From: Paramecium octaurelia
Lineage: Eukaryota > Ciliophora > Oligohymenophorea > Peniculida > Parameciidae
Direction of reading: 5' to 3'
Assembly (NCBI GenBank): GCA_905182995.1
Contig: CAJJDP010000023.1
Span: 409,474 to 473,473 of the forward strand
DNA length: 64,000 bases
Positions 36,936 through 48,343 of this stretch are shown here, piece after piece. Below the pieces are notes generated by a model. It did not search any database, was not told the origin of the DNA, and saw only the letters and a program-made list of their open reading frames with translations. Within the stretch, counting starts at the first letter, position 1. Each line of letters opens with the position of its first letter. The translations under genes and the position numbers were made by a program.

Positions 36936-37521
36936 ATAACTTTTTTCTTCTAATTTATATAATAATAATTATGATCCCAATTAAAACTCATAAATCCATT
37001 ATATAATATTTTATCAAATAAATATGATCTCCTAAGTAATAGTCATTTGTTCTAATACTCTCGAATATCATTTCTCCTTATCTTCGTTTATAAAAACATA
37101 CTAAAAATATTTTAATTTAACCATATATTTATATGATTTTATAATTCAGAAATTTATTATACTAAAAATAAACAGATTATATGAATTGAAAACAATAGAT
37201 CATATACTTTAATTTTAAAAAATGGTTACAAAAATGGAATTTACTTACTATTTGCTTGATAAAGAATTTAAAAAATTTTTCCATATATATACGTTGTAAC
37301 AAAATTGATTTGTTTAATAAAAGATCAAGAGAAATATTTACACTAAGGTGTAAGTTACAATAATCATTGTTATTTAGATTGATCAAATTGAGTTATGTTA
37401 TTTATTGTTTAGTTTAGTGATGGATTTGTGAACAATTATTCTGCTTATTTTATAAAGTATATACTTAAAAGACAAATAAAAAATAAATAAAGATTATACG
37501 TAAAATATACAATTATTGAAT
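36936..37521. other. AT-rich intergenic, no gene seen
   Basis: Nearly 590 bp between the convergent giant gene and the next minus-strand frame, with frequent stops and no convincing ORF. Confidence 0.45.
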
Positions 37522-38139
37522 TCATATATTGTATTATAATAGATTTTTTTTAAAATTGACATCAAAAATTGGCATCATCCTATCTTAACTTTTTACTTGT
37601 ATTAGCGAGACGGCATCATTCATTTCTGTTTACTTACATGATGAATTGTGCAGATTATAACTATTGTTTTCTGTTGATGTAGATATATGATATTTTCTTT
37701 TCTCTTTAAAGAATTTTTCTAAATTGTTTTTAGCATATTGAGAGATACTAGAAATTATTTATTTTTTGACTCTCTATTGTGGTGCTTGTATTGCGGGTAA
37801 ATGATTTATTTAAGTTTGAGAGTTACCTTCTGTGCCAGGTAATTTTTTAATTATAATTTTACTCCCTTTTTCAAGTATATCAATATTATAGTGTTTGTGT
37901 AATATTGTATTAGCCCAACTTGATCGATATGGATTCTCTATCTAAATTATATTATATAGTAGTAACTTTTCTAGCCCAAATTAAATCTTCCAAGCTGTCC
38001 TTACTTTCTATAGGTATCGATATTTGACTGATCCAAACATGGCTCTTTAGAAAAGTCTAAAAATGTAATTGGTTCCGATTACTCAGGAATATAGAGAGAG
38101 CTCTAGCTAAAGATGTTTGTCTGTTGCATTTTTGTTTAA
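37522..38139 (-). CDS. Unrecognised gene with unresolved 5' structure
   Basis: The 3' two thirds are convincingly coding: NPYRSSWANTILHKHYNID, GSKIIIKKLPGTEGNSQ, ISQYAKNNLEKFFKEKRKY, ending at TGA 37522. Upstream two frames compete. One contains an ATG (MQQTNIFSQSSLYIPEQ) but needs a GC-rich 34-nt intron and a frame change. The other (SHVWISQISIPIESKDSLEDLIW) joins cleanly through a 25-nt intron ending in TTTAG but has no ATG before the next gene. The left boundary is therefore approximate. No family recognised; a basic soluble protein. Confidence 0.45.
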
Positions 38140-38268
38140 TTTTATAAAAAAAAATTATATATTGATTTTTGGATATGAAATGAAGGGATTTAATGATTTA
38201 ATAATTTAATCGCTAAATCATTTGTAAATTAGTAAAGATAAATTGATTTTAATAAGTTTGGACACAAT

Positions 38269-38698
38269 TCAATATACTTTATAAATCTTTTATGTTTCTA
38301 AAAAATCAAGTAGATTTAATGGATCTGCTTGTGCAACTGGTATCCAAGAAAATAGTTAAGATGGAAGCCATTTAACCAAACACTCCTTACCATTAAAATC
38401 AAAAATGCATGCTTATTCTTAATTTTCTGTGTTTTAGGTGAACCCAACAAATTGCAATTTTTCATACAGTAATCTCTCTGCAACCTCATAACAACGATAA
38501 CATTACTAAATCTGGATAATTTTATTTGACGATTTGATAAGGTAGTATGGCAGAATCTGGTTTGTAATGATGGATTTTTTTGAAAGAGAGCCAAACCTTC
38601 TCATTTTCAATTTTGATAATGCCAATCGGTTAGGAAGAGGATCGTTTTTCAATATTAATTGGAATCTAGTCCTACTCATTTGATTCTTCTTTCTTCAT
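38269..38698 (-). CDS. Unrecognised 135-aa protein
   Basis: A 22-nt intron (GTAATGTTATC...TTATGAG) leaves exactly 136 codons. The N-terminus is acidic/polar (MKKEESNEQDQIPINIEKR). The rest has a conserved-looking small-domain pattern: IGIIKIENEKVWLSFKKI, ERLLYEKLQFVGF, CIFDFNGKECLVKWLPSQLFSWIP. The VKW...WIP pattern recalls chromo/SH3-like beta folds, but this is a weak visual impression. It is divergent from the syntaxin gene (start codons 45 bp apart) and may be related in function to the preceding minus-strand gene. Confidence 0.6.
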
Positions 38699-38743
38699 TT
38701 AAGTGAATAAAAAAAGCAAATTATAAAATATTATATATTTTTT

Positions 38744-39717
38744 ATGTCATTTTTCTAAGACTTTAACAAAGTGAAAGTAAAAAATATCCTAAATTCAGAA
38801 ATAACAAGATATTTTGGAGCTTCAGGACCTACATTAAAAAGATGGAGAAGCATAGGTCGCTAAGTTGACTTAGATGGCACATGCAAGAATACGCAATTTT
38901 GAAAAGGTTTATCATTATTTGGACGAAGAAGTATTTATAAGATTATAAATAGATTATTAATAGTAGATCTTTAAAGGGAATGGATGATATGTATATAATT
39001 GAAAAAGATTTTTATTTAGACCACTCTTAGTCAAAGAAGCAAAAAATGATTTAGACGAAATGCTAAAAATAATTTAAGAGATGCAATCCATTCAATTGTT
39101 CAGAAAGACAGAGAATGTAAATAACCTTATAATTGACAATTAGTCACAAAGATAGCAAACCGTATAGAAATTGGTTCAAGTATTCTCAGATTCAAATGAA
39201 AAATTAAAAAAATTAACCGATTAGTTATTATCAAGATAGCAGACAAGTTTATAATCTGCAAAACAATCCATAAAGGAACGTTAGAGCGACGATTAAATAA
39301 ATGTATAATTGTTAGATGAATTGCAATATGATGAGGAATTTATATAAAGAAGGAATAAATAGATAAACGAAATAGCATAGTATTATTATAACGTATGTTA
39401 GAGTTATATACTAACTAAATTAAATGATGGCAGAGGGTGCTGAAATGATAAAAATCCAAGGACTTAAAATTGATATCATAGGGTAAAATGTGAAAGGTGC
39501 CAAGGAAAATGTGGAGGGTGCAAAGTCAGAAATGAGTAAAGCCTCCTAAGTTTAATAAGGAAATAATGGAAGAATGTAATATTTCTATTTGAGTGAGTTT
39601 AGGCTCTTCTTTTGTGGCATCATCACTTTGATAGTTGTGATTATAGTATTGTTGTTCAGTGCAGGTTCTAGACCTCATACAGATCCCAATCCTTAATAAC
39701 CATAAACATAAAATTGA
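38744..39717 (+). CDS. Syntaxin-type Qa-SNARE
   Basis: Four introns (22, 22, 29 and 22 nt) leave exactly 293 codons, 292 aa. The N-terminal part is helical with Gln/Lys/Glu-rich segments like the Habc bundle (DLHQKDGEAQVAKLTQM, MLKIIQEMQSIQLF). The SNARE helix lies at about residues 165-235: RRNKQINEIAQQVIYQLNQ continuing to KIQGLKIDIIGQNVKGAKE, with the central zero-layer Gln in KIQGL. A C-terminal transmembrane helix (FFCGIITLIVVIIVLLF) and a short luminal tail follow. It should mediate membrane fusion in a t-SNARE complex; which compartment cannot be told. The next gene begins only 30 bp after its stop on the same strand. Confidence 0.88.
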
Positions 39718-39747
39718 TATTAATATTCATTATATAATTCACCACAA

Positions 39748-41031
39748 ATGAAATTGAAACAATTTTTCATCGTTGCAGTCAAACCAATTAGAATAAACAA
39801 AACTTTGGAACGTATAGGAAGATTGCCTTCAAAATTTTTATTGTCACCAGTCTTAAAGGAGCAGAAAGATATCAATCCTTAAGAATTGAAAGATTAAACT
39901 GGTTTGGATTTTCAATATCAGTATCAACCAAACAAAATTGGGAGATAAAAAGATTACTTTTTGAATTAAGACCAATACAAGGAATTTGCATATAAAAATC
40001 CACATGGCAAAGTCCATATTTTTAATTACTAAAATGTGAACTTTACATTGGCTGGATCATAATGGGAGCATGTTCCAATAAAAAATCTATACAAGCTATT
40101 GCTATTTTCCAGGCCTTCATTGATTATGCTTTAAATGAAACCTGATCAAATACTTAAAGGCTTTGATTATAAATTTAAATCATCAAAGGATTATATAAAT
40201 TAGATTGTCAGAGAACCTGATGAGGTTATGCCTGTAGGATATCATGAAAAAATAGCAGAAGCCTTATAATATGAGAAATTAGACTTTTTAGATTATGAAC
40301 CATACATAAATAAGGAAAGAATCGATTATGATAAAATAGCCACCATCTCATATTATGCCAAAAAGTTTAATGCAAAAATCATGTTAGCTGATATTCCAGC
40401 ACTCATCTTTAGGGAAACCCTCTGCAACTAATTAACACTTCCTTAATTGTAATAATATTTTAAAATCGCATGTCTTGCAACACCTTAAAATCCAGACATC
40501 TATCCAAACACTCCTATGAATGTTGCATATTAAATATTACCACATATATTCCTAAAAAGATCGGATGAATTCATGACTACTTTAATTGAGTATTTGGCAG
40601 CAAAGAAATAATACAAAAGAATTTTCGGTATATTAGGCAACATGCAATCTGACGCTATTGTAAATTTATTAGACAATAAGTCTGCGTCTCATTTAAAATA
40701 TGAATTGGAAATTCCTAAGATTAAAAAAACACTTTTCAAAGACTTAACTTGCGAAGATTTAGTAGAAAGACATGCTATATTAGATGTGATGTTTTATGGT
40801 GACATAGAAGAAGAAATTGATCCTGAATAATAAGATTACTTTTTCCCAGAAACTATGGCTATTATTGACAAATATGCAGATCCATAATTCATTGATAAAA
40901 CTAGACCAGCATAAATGAGATATTTACATCTAGAAATGCTCAAGAAATACTCAATATTCCAACAAAAATATTTTAAAATGGGAAAATCAAAATTAAAAGA
41001 AGAATATATGGAAAAAGCCAATTTAGTTTGA
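39748..41031 (+). CDS. Unrecognised 427-aa protein, possibly mitochondrial
   Basis: A single-exon gene of 428 codons. The start MKLKQFFIVAVKPIRINK is basic and hydrophobic, like a mitochondrial presequence. The body alternates helices and short strands with few low-complexity stretches. Around residues 215-300, FNAKIMLADIPALIFRETL and DEFMTTLIEYLAAKKQYKRIFGILG vaguely recall TraB-type proteins (LADR..., then a helix and a VVG-type strand), but the catalytic-looking residues of that family are not clear, so I do not assign it. It follows the syntaxin gene after 30 bp and converges with the isochorismatase gene (36-bp gap). Confidence 0.65.
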
Positions 41032-41067
41032 TATTATTGTTTTGTTTATTTTAATCTTAATAATTAT

Positions 41068-41713
41068 TCATAATGTTGTAAAAACCTCTTCGAATTTATA
41101 TTTCTTAAATAAACTTAAAATTGGTTTGAACTTTTCGTCTTTGTAAGACTATAACAATTCATATAAAACTGACTGTGAATTATCTATTACCACTCCCTGT
41201 TAAGCTAATCTTTAATAACATGTTGATCTATAAAGTGGTCTATTGCTCGATGTTCCATCGGTTAAGATATGAACTTAATAACCTAGAGTATATCTTAATT
41301 TTACTACCATTTCTAACTAAATCCAAACAGGTTTGTTAAACGCAGACATGTGCTTCCCAACCATATATGACAACTTAATTCTTGTCAGGGTACTAAGATA
41401 GAACCTTCTTTCCGTCGTCATTATACATTGAAAATGTGTGTTTTTCATAATAATGACTATTTGATGGAATTGTAGCCTTGACTTCAGGAATTGTTGACCC
41501 AAAAGCCTTGACATTTTATTCGGTATAAACAACTGGTATATTTAATATGCCTGCTGCCTATATTTATTATCATTGACAACATACTTCATTCATTAATTGA
41601 GCACATTATATTGTTTAACCTGGATTATACATGTGTTTTGGATTGTTAAAGACAGTTTATATATCACAATTAAAAAAGAGCACTCTATTTCGTAATAATT
41701 AGCAAATCTTCAT
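41068..41713 (-). CDS. Isochorismatase-family hydrolase (ISOC1/2-like)
   Basis: Introns of 27 and 25 nt leave exactly 198 codons, 197 aa, the usual length of ISOC proteins. The fold is followed from RVLFFNCDIQTVF (catalytic Asp), through AAGILNIPVVYTEQN, the Lys-containing EKHTFSMYND, and VVIYGWEAHVCVQQTCLDL (nucleophile Cys in HVCVQQT), to QVHILTDGTSSNRPLYRSTCYQRLAQQGV. The Asp-Lys-Cys triad is thus present, so an active cysteine hydrolase is expected, but substrates of eukaryotic ISOC proteins are poorly known. The order HVCVQQT plus DGTSS is characteristic of the ISOC branch rather than nicotinamidases. No targeting signal visible at MKICQLLRN. Confidence 0.9.
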
Positions 41714-42254
41714 TAAATATGATATTATTTTTATAATAAATTTATTATAACAATTAATAATTATTTTAAAATCCTCTAAATTTCTCCATCTTAAGAGAAT
41801 TTAATTGATAGTGATGATGCTTCTAATATTTTTTTAATATATCATAAATAATTGATATATTTACTACATTATGTACTAATAGTTAGGTAAGCAGATAACT
41901 AATTAAGATTTTAATTAAAGCACTATAAATTTAGATTCAATTTAGTATTATTATATATTAGTAAACAAGTTTAATAGATCAAATCTCTAGAATAGGAAAA
42001 GTAAAATCTCATTATTTTCTATTATTATTATATTTTCTTTCTTATGTGTTATCCACTTTATTAATTTTATATTTAAAATAATATAAATATGAACATTTTA
42101 AATTAGCATTCATTACCATCGAATACAAATTTAAGAATAATTGATATTGAAATAAAGAGATTAATATTACACTCTAAAAACAATTTTATAATTTTAAATT
42201 CATAAATAGTTATTACACACAATTATTATAAGTCACATTTTAAATTATATATTG
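41714..42254. other. AT-rich intergenic, no gene seen
   Basis: About 540 bp of extremely AT-rich sequence between two minus-strand genes, without a coding-like frame. It contains the promoter of the isochorismatase gene. Confidence 0.5.
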
Positions 42255-43052
42255 TCATAGCTTTATTTAATTAGTCTTTATTACTTCATATTATTATTGA
42301 ATATTTTGAATTTCTTCCCATTTTTATTTTTCAAATAGTAGCATTTGTTATAATATTTCTGTTGTATATTCTATCTCCCTGAGACTATTAATTTGGTTGT
42401 TATAATGCTTAACTATTCTATAGATTTTTTCATCTCTCTAGTTATCTAACTCCAATAAAGCATTTTCATAAAGTGACTCCTAATAATCATCAGTGTCAGC
42501 TAATGACTAAGATTCGCTGATATTATTGCTTGACCTATATACTCCACAACTCGAAGATTTTGCTATTGCTTTATTAAAAATTCTTTTTTGAATTCTTTCT
42601 TTTAATTTCTCACTTTATAAATCCAAGTCCTTTTTAAATAGGATAGCAATCCTTTTTTATTCCTCTTTTGAATTTTAGATAAATTGCTGAACCTATTTTC
42701 GTTTGCGTTTGATCTCGTTATCTTCATCCGGATCTGTTTTACAACGATCAGAGATATGAGACATTATTTAATTTAATTATTTATACATCACCCAAACATT
42801 TTTAGTACTATTTAACCTGATTGCTAAGGTTGTCTTTGTTTAGCCTCTCTCTATTATTTTTCTTAACTATAAATTTAATTGTTTTACATACATTTCTCTT
42901 TAAATATCATCCTATATTAATTATACTTTTTCAGATAAGTCATGTGGCAAATTTATTTAATTCAACTAAGTATTCATTACTATGATTTTCAGATTCTGTT
43001 TTGAGGCTTCTATGATGGTCTAATCCAAGTTTTCCTCTGTGAAAAGATCCAT
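42255..43052 (-). CDS. Helical, coiled-coil-like 265-aa protein
   Basis: A single exon of 266 codons if read from the ATG at 43052 (MDLFTEENLDQTIIEAS); in-frame ATGs at about 42893 and 42764 give shorter versions. The sequence is mostly charged and helical: SEKVQLIQDDIQREMYVKQ, KLKERIQKRIFNKAIAK, an acidic Ser-rich linker, then LREIEYTTEILQQMLLFEKQ and a Gln-rich end. A basic patch KRKRK sits near residue 115. No enzymatic motif. With the longest start it overlaps the 3' end of the next gene upstream by 113 bp in another frame; the N-terminal segment has good coding character, which argues for that start. Confidence 0.65.
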
Positions 43053-46000
43053 AATTCTGAAGGCACTCTGAAATTATTGTTATTTTTAATTGCTCAATAA
43101 ATAACTGAGCAATAAAAACTTTCCTATCAATAAATATGAATTTGATTCTTTGTTTGAGATTTTCCTATATATTGCAGGAAGCAAACAGTTTAATATTGGC
43201 TATAAATTCTATTTAATTTGTTTTAGTAATGCCAAGCCAATCGATAATAGATTTGTAAAATGCACTATTTTCATAATAAGAAATAATCTTACAATCTATC
43301 AATTAATAATATTCTTAATTATCATTACGATTGTTTATTAAACCATCTAAATTTAATAATATGTAATAATCTTCCTATCTCATTTTTTAGGTACTAGATA
43401 TCGCTGATAATATTGTCTAAATATAGCCATTATATTTTAAACTGTATATTTTATCCTTATAAAATTAAATTAATTGTGTGCATCTCATGAATTCATATTC
43501 TTAGGTGAGTAAAAAATCCCAAAATATAGTATTTATTTAATCTGATGCCTAAGGATTTTGTTAGGATATTTTTAATAAAGAGGCTAAGCAATTTAATTTT
43601 AAGTTCTAATCTACTGTCAATTAATAAATTTGAATCAAAGGTTCAAGGATTAGTTATAAATCAATTTAATGATGAATAAGGGTTTGATAAAATTACTAAC
43701 AAATAACCAAAGAATAAGGTGCTTCTGCAGAGATTATAGGTAATAAGTTTTGAATTCCATTAATCAGCAATGAATTTTGAGGATTTTTATTGATAACTTC
43801 AGTCAGTAATTGAATTCCCTTTATTCTATAAGCTCTACATTATAAAATTCGTTATTTAGTAAGATTCTCTATAGTTTTTTTGAACATATTCTCATTTTGT
43901 TCAAATGCTCCCTAAAAATGATAAATAATCTTACATATTATGTAATAATGTAGCCAATTAAAGTAAAATGGATAGGCTTATTGAGGTTTGAGATTCGTAG
44001 TAGTTTTGGCAAGGATTGATGGAGAAAGCCTTGGTCAAAGCTATACTTCTTTCCATTGTAGACAAAATTATAAGACTGATATTCCCTTACATGAGATCTT
44101 GGTGTACATAGAATCACAAATATATCCTCCAATAATTCTTCGACATAACAGTTCAACTACTCTATAAGAGTTTAATCAAAGTATTTAGGTATTTTTCTGT
44201 AGATGCTTCCTAATGAAACAATTCTTTAGATTAGAATATTGAGTTATGACTTTTCACTAAAAAATTAGCTAGGTACTAGTTTCTTTCTGCCTTCATTTAA
44301 CAATGGTTTAGATAATAATTAAATTAATTTTGTAGCCAAAAATTCATCTTTTACAATTTTTGCAAATTTACTAATAAGTTTCATGTTCGTTAGGTTTACA
44401 GAAGGAGGGTTTTGATTTTCTCTTCTAATAGTATCACATAATATTGAATCTATTTGAGCTGCAAAACTTAATAAGTCCTTCTCCTTGTAAAAAAAGTGCT
44501 GGAACATATCAAATGATATTTCTTTTGCTTCCTCATAGATAGAAGTTGTAATTTTGAATAGAAAATCAAATACTTAATCTGATGTATCACATTATTTAAA
44601 TATCTTTTACAATCTTTTTAAAAGGAAGATTCTTGTTTTAATATGGATTGGTATCCTTTCTTATTGTTCAGGTATCACTTCATCTAAGATATAAGGTTGT
44701 AGAAGTTGAAGTAATTCTGCAATAGGTTGATTATAAACTTTAATGAAAATATTTTTCATCAAATTCCGAAGTTCCATTTATTCTTAGGTGGAATGAACTC
44801 TCTAATTAGAAAATAAATTATTTAGAACAAATAAAATAGGTTACACTAAAGAAGGCATAGTATATTTATCAGTTAGTTAATCTATAAAGACTGCAATTTT
44901 TAGTGATGGTTTTTTTAATAATAAATTAATAGCTTTTGTAACAGTCTATTCTGTGTCTTATTCTAATGCAAAGTCTAATTATAAAATTTAGAATTGTTTT
45001 GACTATAGCCTACACCTACATTCCTGATAGATGATATTAAAGTAATTGTCTTTAATACCACCATTTCTGACATAATTCAATATAATTTCAGACAGAATTT
45101 TAAATTAGCATATTTAGATAGGTTTATCACTTTAACTTATAGCAAATACAAGGAACACCCAAACGTTTTTGAGTAAACTTGGGTCAATCTACTAAAATAG
45201 TTGAATAACTTTGGCAACATCAGTTGTCATTTATGATAGCACTTTCATCAAAAGATTTTGCACTTGTAATTACACCCCAGTAAGTTTCTTTTTCAGTATC
45301 TCTAAAACTAAATAGGTAAAATTAGCTTGTGACTTTTAGGATAACAATTAGTTTAATTGTTCTGCTTGGTCAACATCCTTAATTTATAACATTGAACAAT
45401 AAAGGTGGGCACATAATTATTGGATTTAATTATCAACACATTAACACAAATTAATAATTTAAAATATTTGCTCATTGAATTCTTGAGATACAAGTGAATT
45501 TGCCTAATAAATTTTAAGTGCAATCTAATAAAGACAAAATAAATAACACTATTATTTTGATTACTTCTATTAGACATCTTTTATATTTACAACTTATGTT
45601 TGTAGTGTTCCATTAACATATCTAATGAAATTGATTTTATTTTTGAGGGTAAACGATTATGAAGAGATGATGTGGCCTAAAAATTTGCTAGCTGCTAGTA
45701 CTAACTAAAATTCTGATCGAGGAATTCCCATAAGTTCATCAACATAATGATTATTTTTATGGACATTTACTGAATTCCATAGTGAATTTCCATTTATTAT
45801 ATCTTCAAGGCAAAACTATACAAGTGAATTTAATTCATTTGAATAATATTTTGGTTGTATTTATCTGATTGCCTAATAAAACACATATTTTGAAGATATC
45901 ACCAATGGTGATTGCTTATCGAATTTACATGATTATAACTTAGCAAACATCAAAATAGTTTGTTAAGCCAAAAATTTTCTAGTTGTGTCCTTAATTTATT

Positions 46001-47759
46001 TTGATAATGTGCTACTATTTAGTATTGAAATAATGACTAAACCAACACTACAATAACTTAATAATTGCTATTCATCCTTAATCTCCTCTTTAGAAGTTAG
46101 ATTTTTTTCAATCAATATTCCAATTTCCTTCACTTTATTAGTTGTTCCAAAATAGGGAACCATCAATAGTTCAGCAATAATGATCCAACCAGTTCTTCTT
46201 AATGATGAAGATTTATCTAAAAAGGATTTTGCAGTTTCCCATAAATGATTTATTAATTCGCTTGATATTGAATGTAATTATAAATCTAACAAAGAGAATA
46301 ATTTAGATAACAATGCACATTAAACTCTCAATTAATTTAACAATTAATTAGTTTCTTTTACATTAATTTCTGCTAATGTGATTTTAGCATAGTTAAGTAA
46401 TGCAGATAAAATACTCTATTACCATTTTTTGTTCTCTTAAAATAAAGATTCAAAAGTATTAAACAAATTTCTACTTACACTAATACAAATTGGTTTATCA
46501 ATACTCATTGGATGCTATAGAATATCGCTAATTTTGAAAATAGGAGTTAGAATATCGATAAATTCTGATGGCTTTGATCTTTTATCATCAAAAACATTTG
46601 AACCCAATGTATCAAATAAGAAATTTATTCCTTTTAAGAGTAATTTATAGATATACACATTCCATTTCTAAGATTTTGTTTTAGAAATCTTATCAAAAAA
46701 ATATTCTAGTAAATCTTTTCTCTCATTCAATTGAACTTGTTAAACCATGAAGATGCATAGATTGACTGCTCTACGTTATTCAAATAATTAGATACTTTTG
46801 ATAAACTGTGTGCAGATGAGGATCTTCTAATGCCATGCTTCCTAAATATGAACATGAAATCTCAAATGATCCTCTCACAATAGAAAGTCCTAATTTTTTA
46901 AATTCATGAGTTAGGTATCTAAATAAATAAGAGAATGTTACTTTTTATATGCTATAAATATGTTCCCAACAATATTTGAAGGAAATTTAGATAAATTTTC
47001 ATCGAAAAGCTGGAATATTTTTTGGGCTTATTCTCTTGGTTAAAGTTGCACCTATGATTTCAATTTATCTTTTTTTGTTAGAGCTACGATATTTTATTAT
47101 TAGAAGAGGTATCTAGAAAAATATTTATAAAATAAGGGGGAGTCATCTGATTTATAGGCTATTAAATACATTTGTTCTGATATCACTTCCTCTTACATTA
47201 AGTGTATTAGTGTTTACATTCCTGCTTATTAGAGAACCTCGAGTTTTTCATTCTATGCAAATTTCAAGGCTATTTTAAGAATTTCAATTTTTTATGATTC
47301 AATCAAGAAATTTAGCACATTGCATAGTAACAAACGATAATCAGAGCTCTTTAGCAACTTCATCAGTGTGGTGGTAATATCTTAGGTTAGGGTGTATGAA
47401 AATGATTGGATTTCATGTTTGGTTAGTTGAATTAAGGTAACAAGCAAAGCCAAAGCAATACTTTTCAATGATCCCTTCTTGTTGATGTATTGCAATAGAT
47501 TTTCCACAACTTATTTAATTAATTCATTTCCTGTTTTAGCAATCAATAGGGAGAAGGAATTGCAAATCATCTATTATGTATGTTGAGGAAACTAAAATTA
47601 AATGAGTAGCTAGACTAATTAGATTAATTCTTAATTTTATTAATTTTTTGCAATCTCATTCAACATCTCAACCAATCTTGCAAAGTGACTCATTTGAAGC
47701 TATTTATCTGTAGGGACTTATTGCTTGAGTTTATCTTGTATACTAGCGATTAAATTCAT
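42940..47759 (-). CDS. Large helical-repeat (HEAT/ARM-like) protein, 1,582 aa
   Basis: Three introns near the 5' end (23, 25 and 23 nt counting the one close to the 3' end) leave exactly 1,583 codons. The whole protein is a succession of amphipathic helices of about 15-20 residues with Leu/Ile every three to four positions (for example NELIKQVVENLLQYINKKG; SLKSIALALLVTLIQLTKH; QLNCYVEELLEDIFVILC), typical of HEAT or armadillo-like solenoids. No transmembrane segment, kinase or other catalytic domain is seen. Size and style fit scaffold or transport-factor proteins, but I cannot name a family. Its start codon is 28 bp from that of the ribosomal eL24 gene on the other strand. Confidence 0.75.
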
Positions 47760-47787
47760 TAAAAAAAGATTTTTATTTTAATTTAAA
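47760..47787. promoter_or_regulatory. 28-bp spacer between divergent start codons
   Basis: Only 28 bp of A/T sequence separates the ATG of the 1,582-aa solenoid gene from that of eL24. A highly expressed ribosomal gene therefore shares this tiny region with a divergent partner. The exact start of eL24 is certain from family conservation; the other start is the first in-frame ATG. Confidence 0.65.
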
Positions 47788-48332
47788 ATGGTTATCAAGA
47801 CAGATTTGTGCTCTTTTAGTGAATGGCGTATTTACCCTGGACATGGTCGTAGATTCGTGGCTAAGGATGGTAGATTATTTTACTACTTGAATCAAAAGAG
47901 TAGAGCATTTTCTGCCAGAAAAGTATTATACGAATTTTACATTCAAGATTAAAAGCCAAGAAATTCAATGGACTGTTGCCTGGAGAAGATTGAACAAGAA
48001 AATTAAGACTGATGAGGGGGCAAAGAAAAGAAGAATCAGAAACCTTAAAGTCCAAAGAGCTATTGTAGGTATATCACTTGAGGAAATCAGAAGAAGAAGA
48101 AAGGAAGATGAAAGTAAGTTTGAATTTTATATACTTTTAAATAGAAACTAGAAAGGCTCAAGCTGAATAGGCTGCAAGAGAAATCAAGGACAGAAAGCAG
48201 AAATAAATTGAAACCTAAAAATAACAAAGGAAAGGTGTAACTACCACTCAAAAGGCTGCCTAAAAGGCTGAAACAAAGGCAGCTCAAAAGGCTGCTGCTA
48301 AGGGAGCTGGAAAAGCAAAAGGAAAGAAATGA
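47788..48332 (+). CDS. RPL24: Cytosolic ribosomal protein eL24
   Basis: Introns of 25 and 31 nt leave exactly 163 codons, 162 aa, the normal eL24 length. The N-terminus carries the family zinc-ribbon-like strand order CSFSEWRIYPGHGRRFVAKDG in a form without the later Cys pair, followed by FYYLNQKSRAF, then IQWTVAWRRLNKKIKTDE, RRIRNLKVQRAIVGISLEEIRRRRKE, and the long basic helical tail ending in Lys/Ala/Gly repeats. It is part of the large subunit near the intersubunit bridge. Only 11 bp separate its stop from the start of the next gene on the same strand. Confidence 0.95.
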
Positions 48333-48343
48333 TAAATTATTAA

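Noticed and set aside
39748..41031. TraB-family assignment for the 427-aa protein
   Set aside because: Only two short segments recall the family and the key residues could not be matched, so it is left unnamed.
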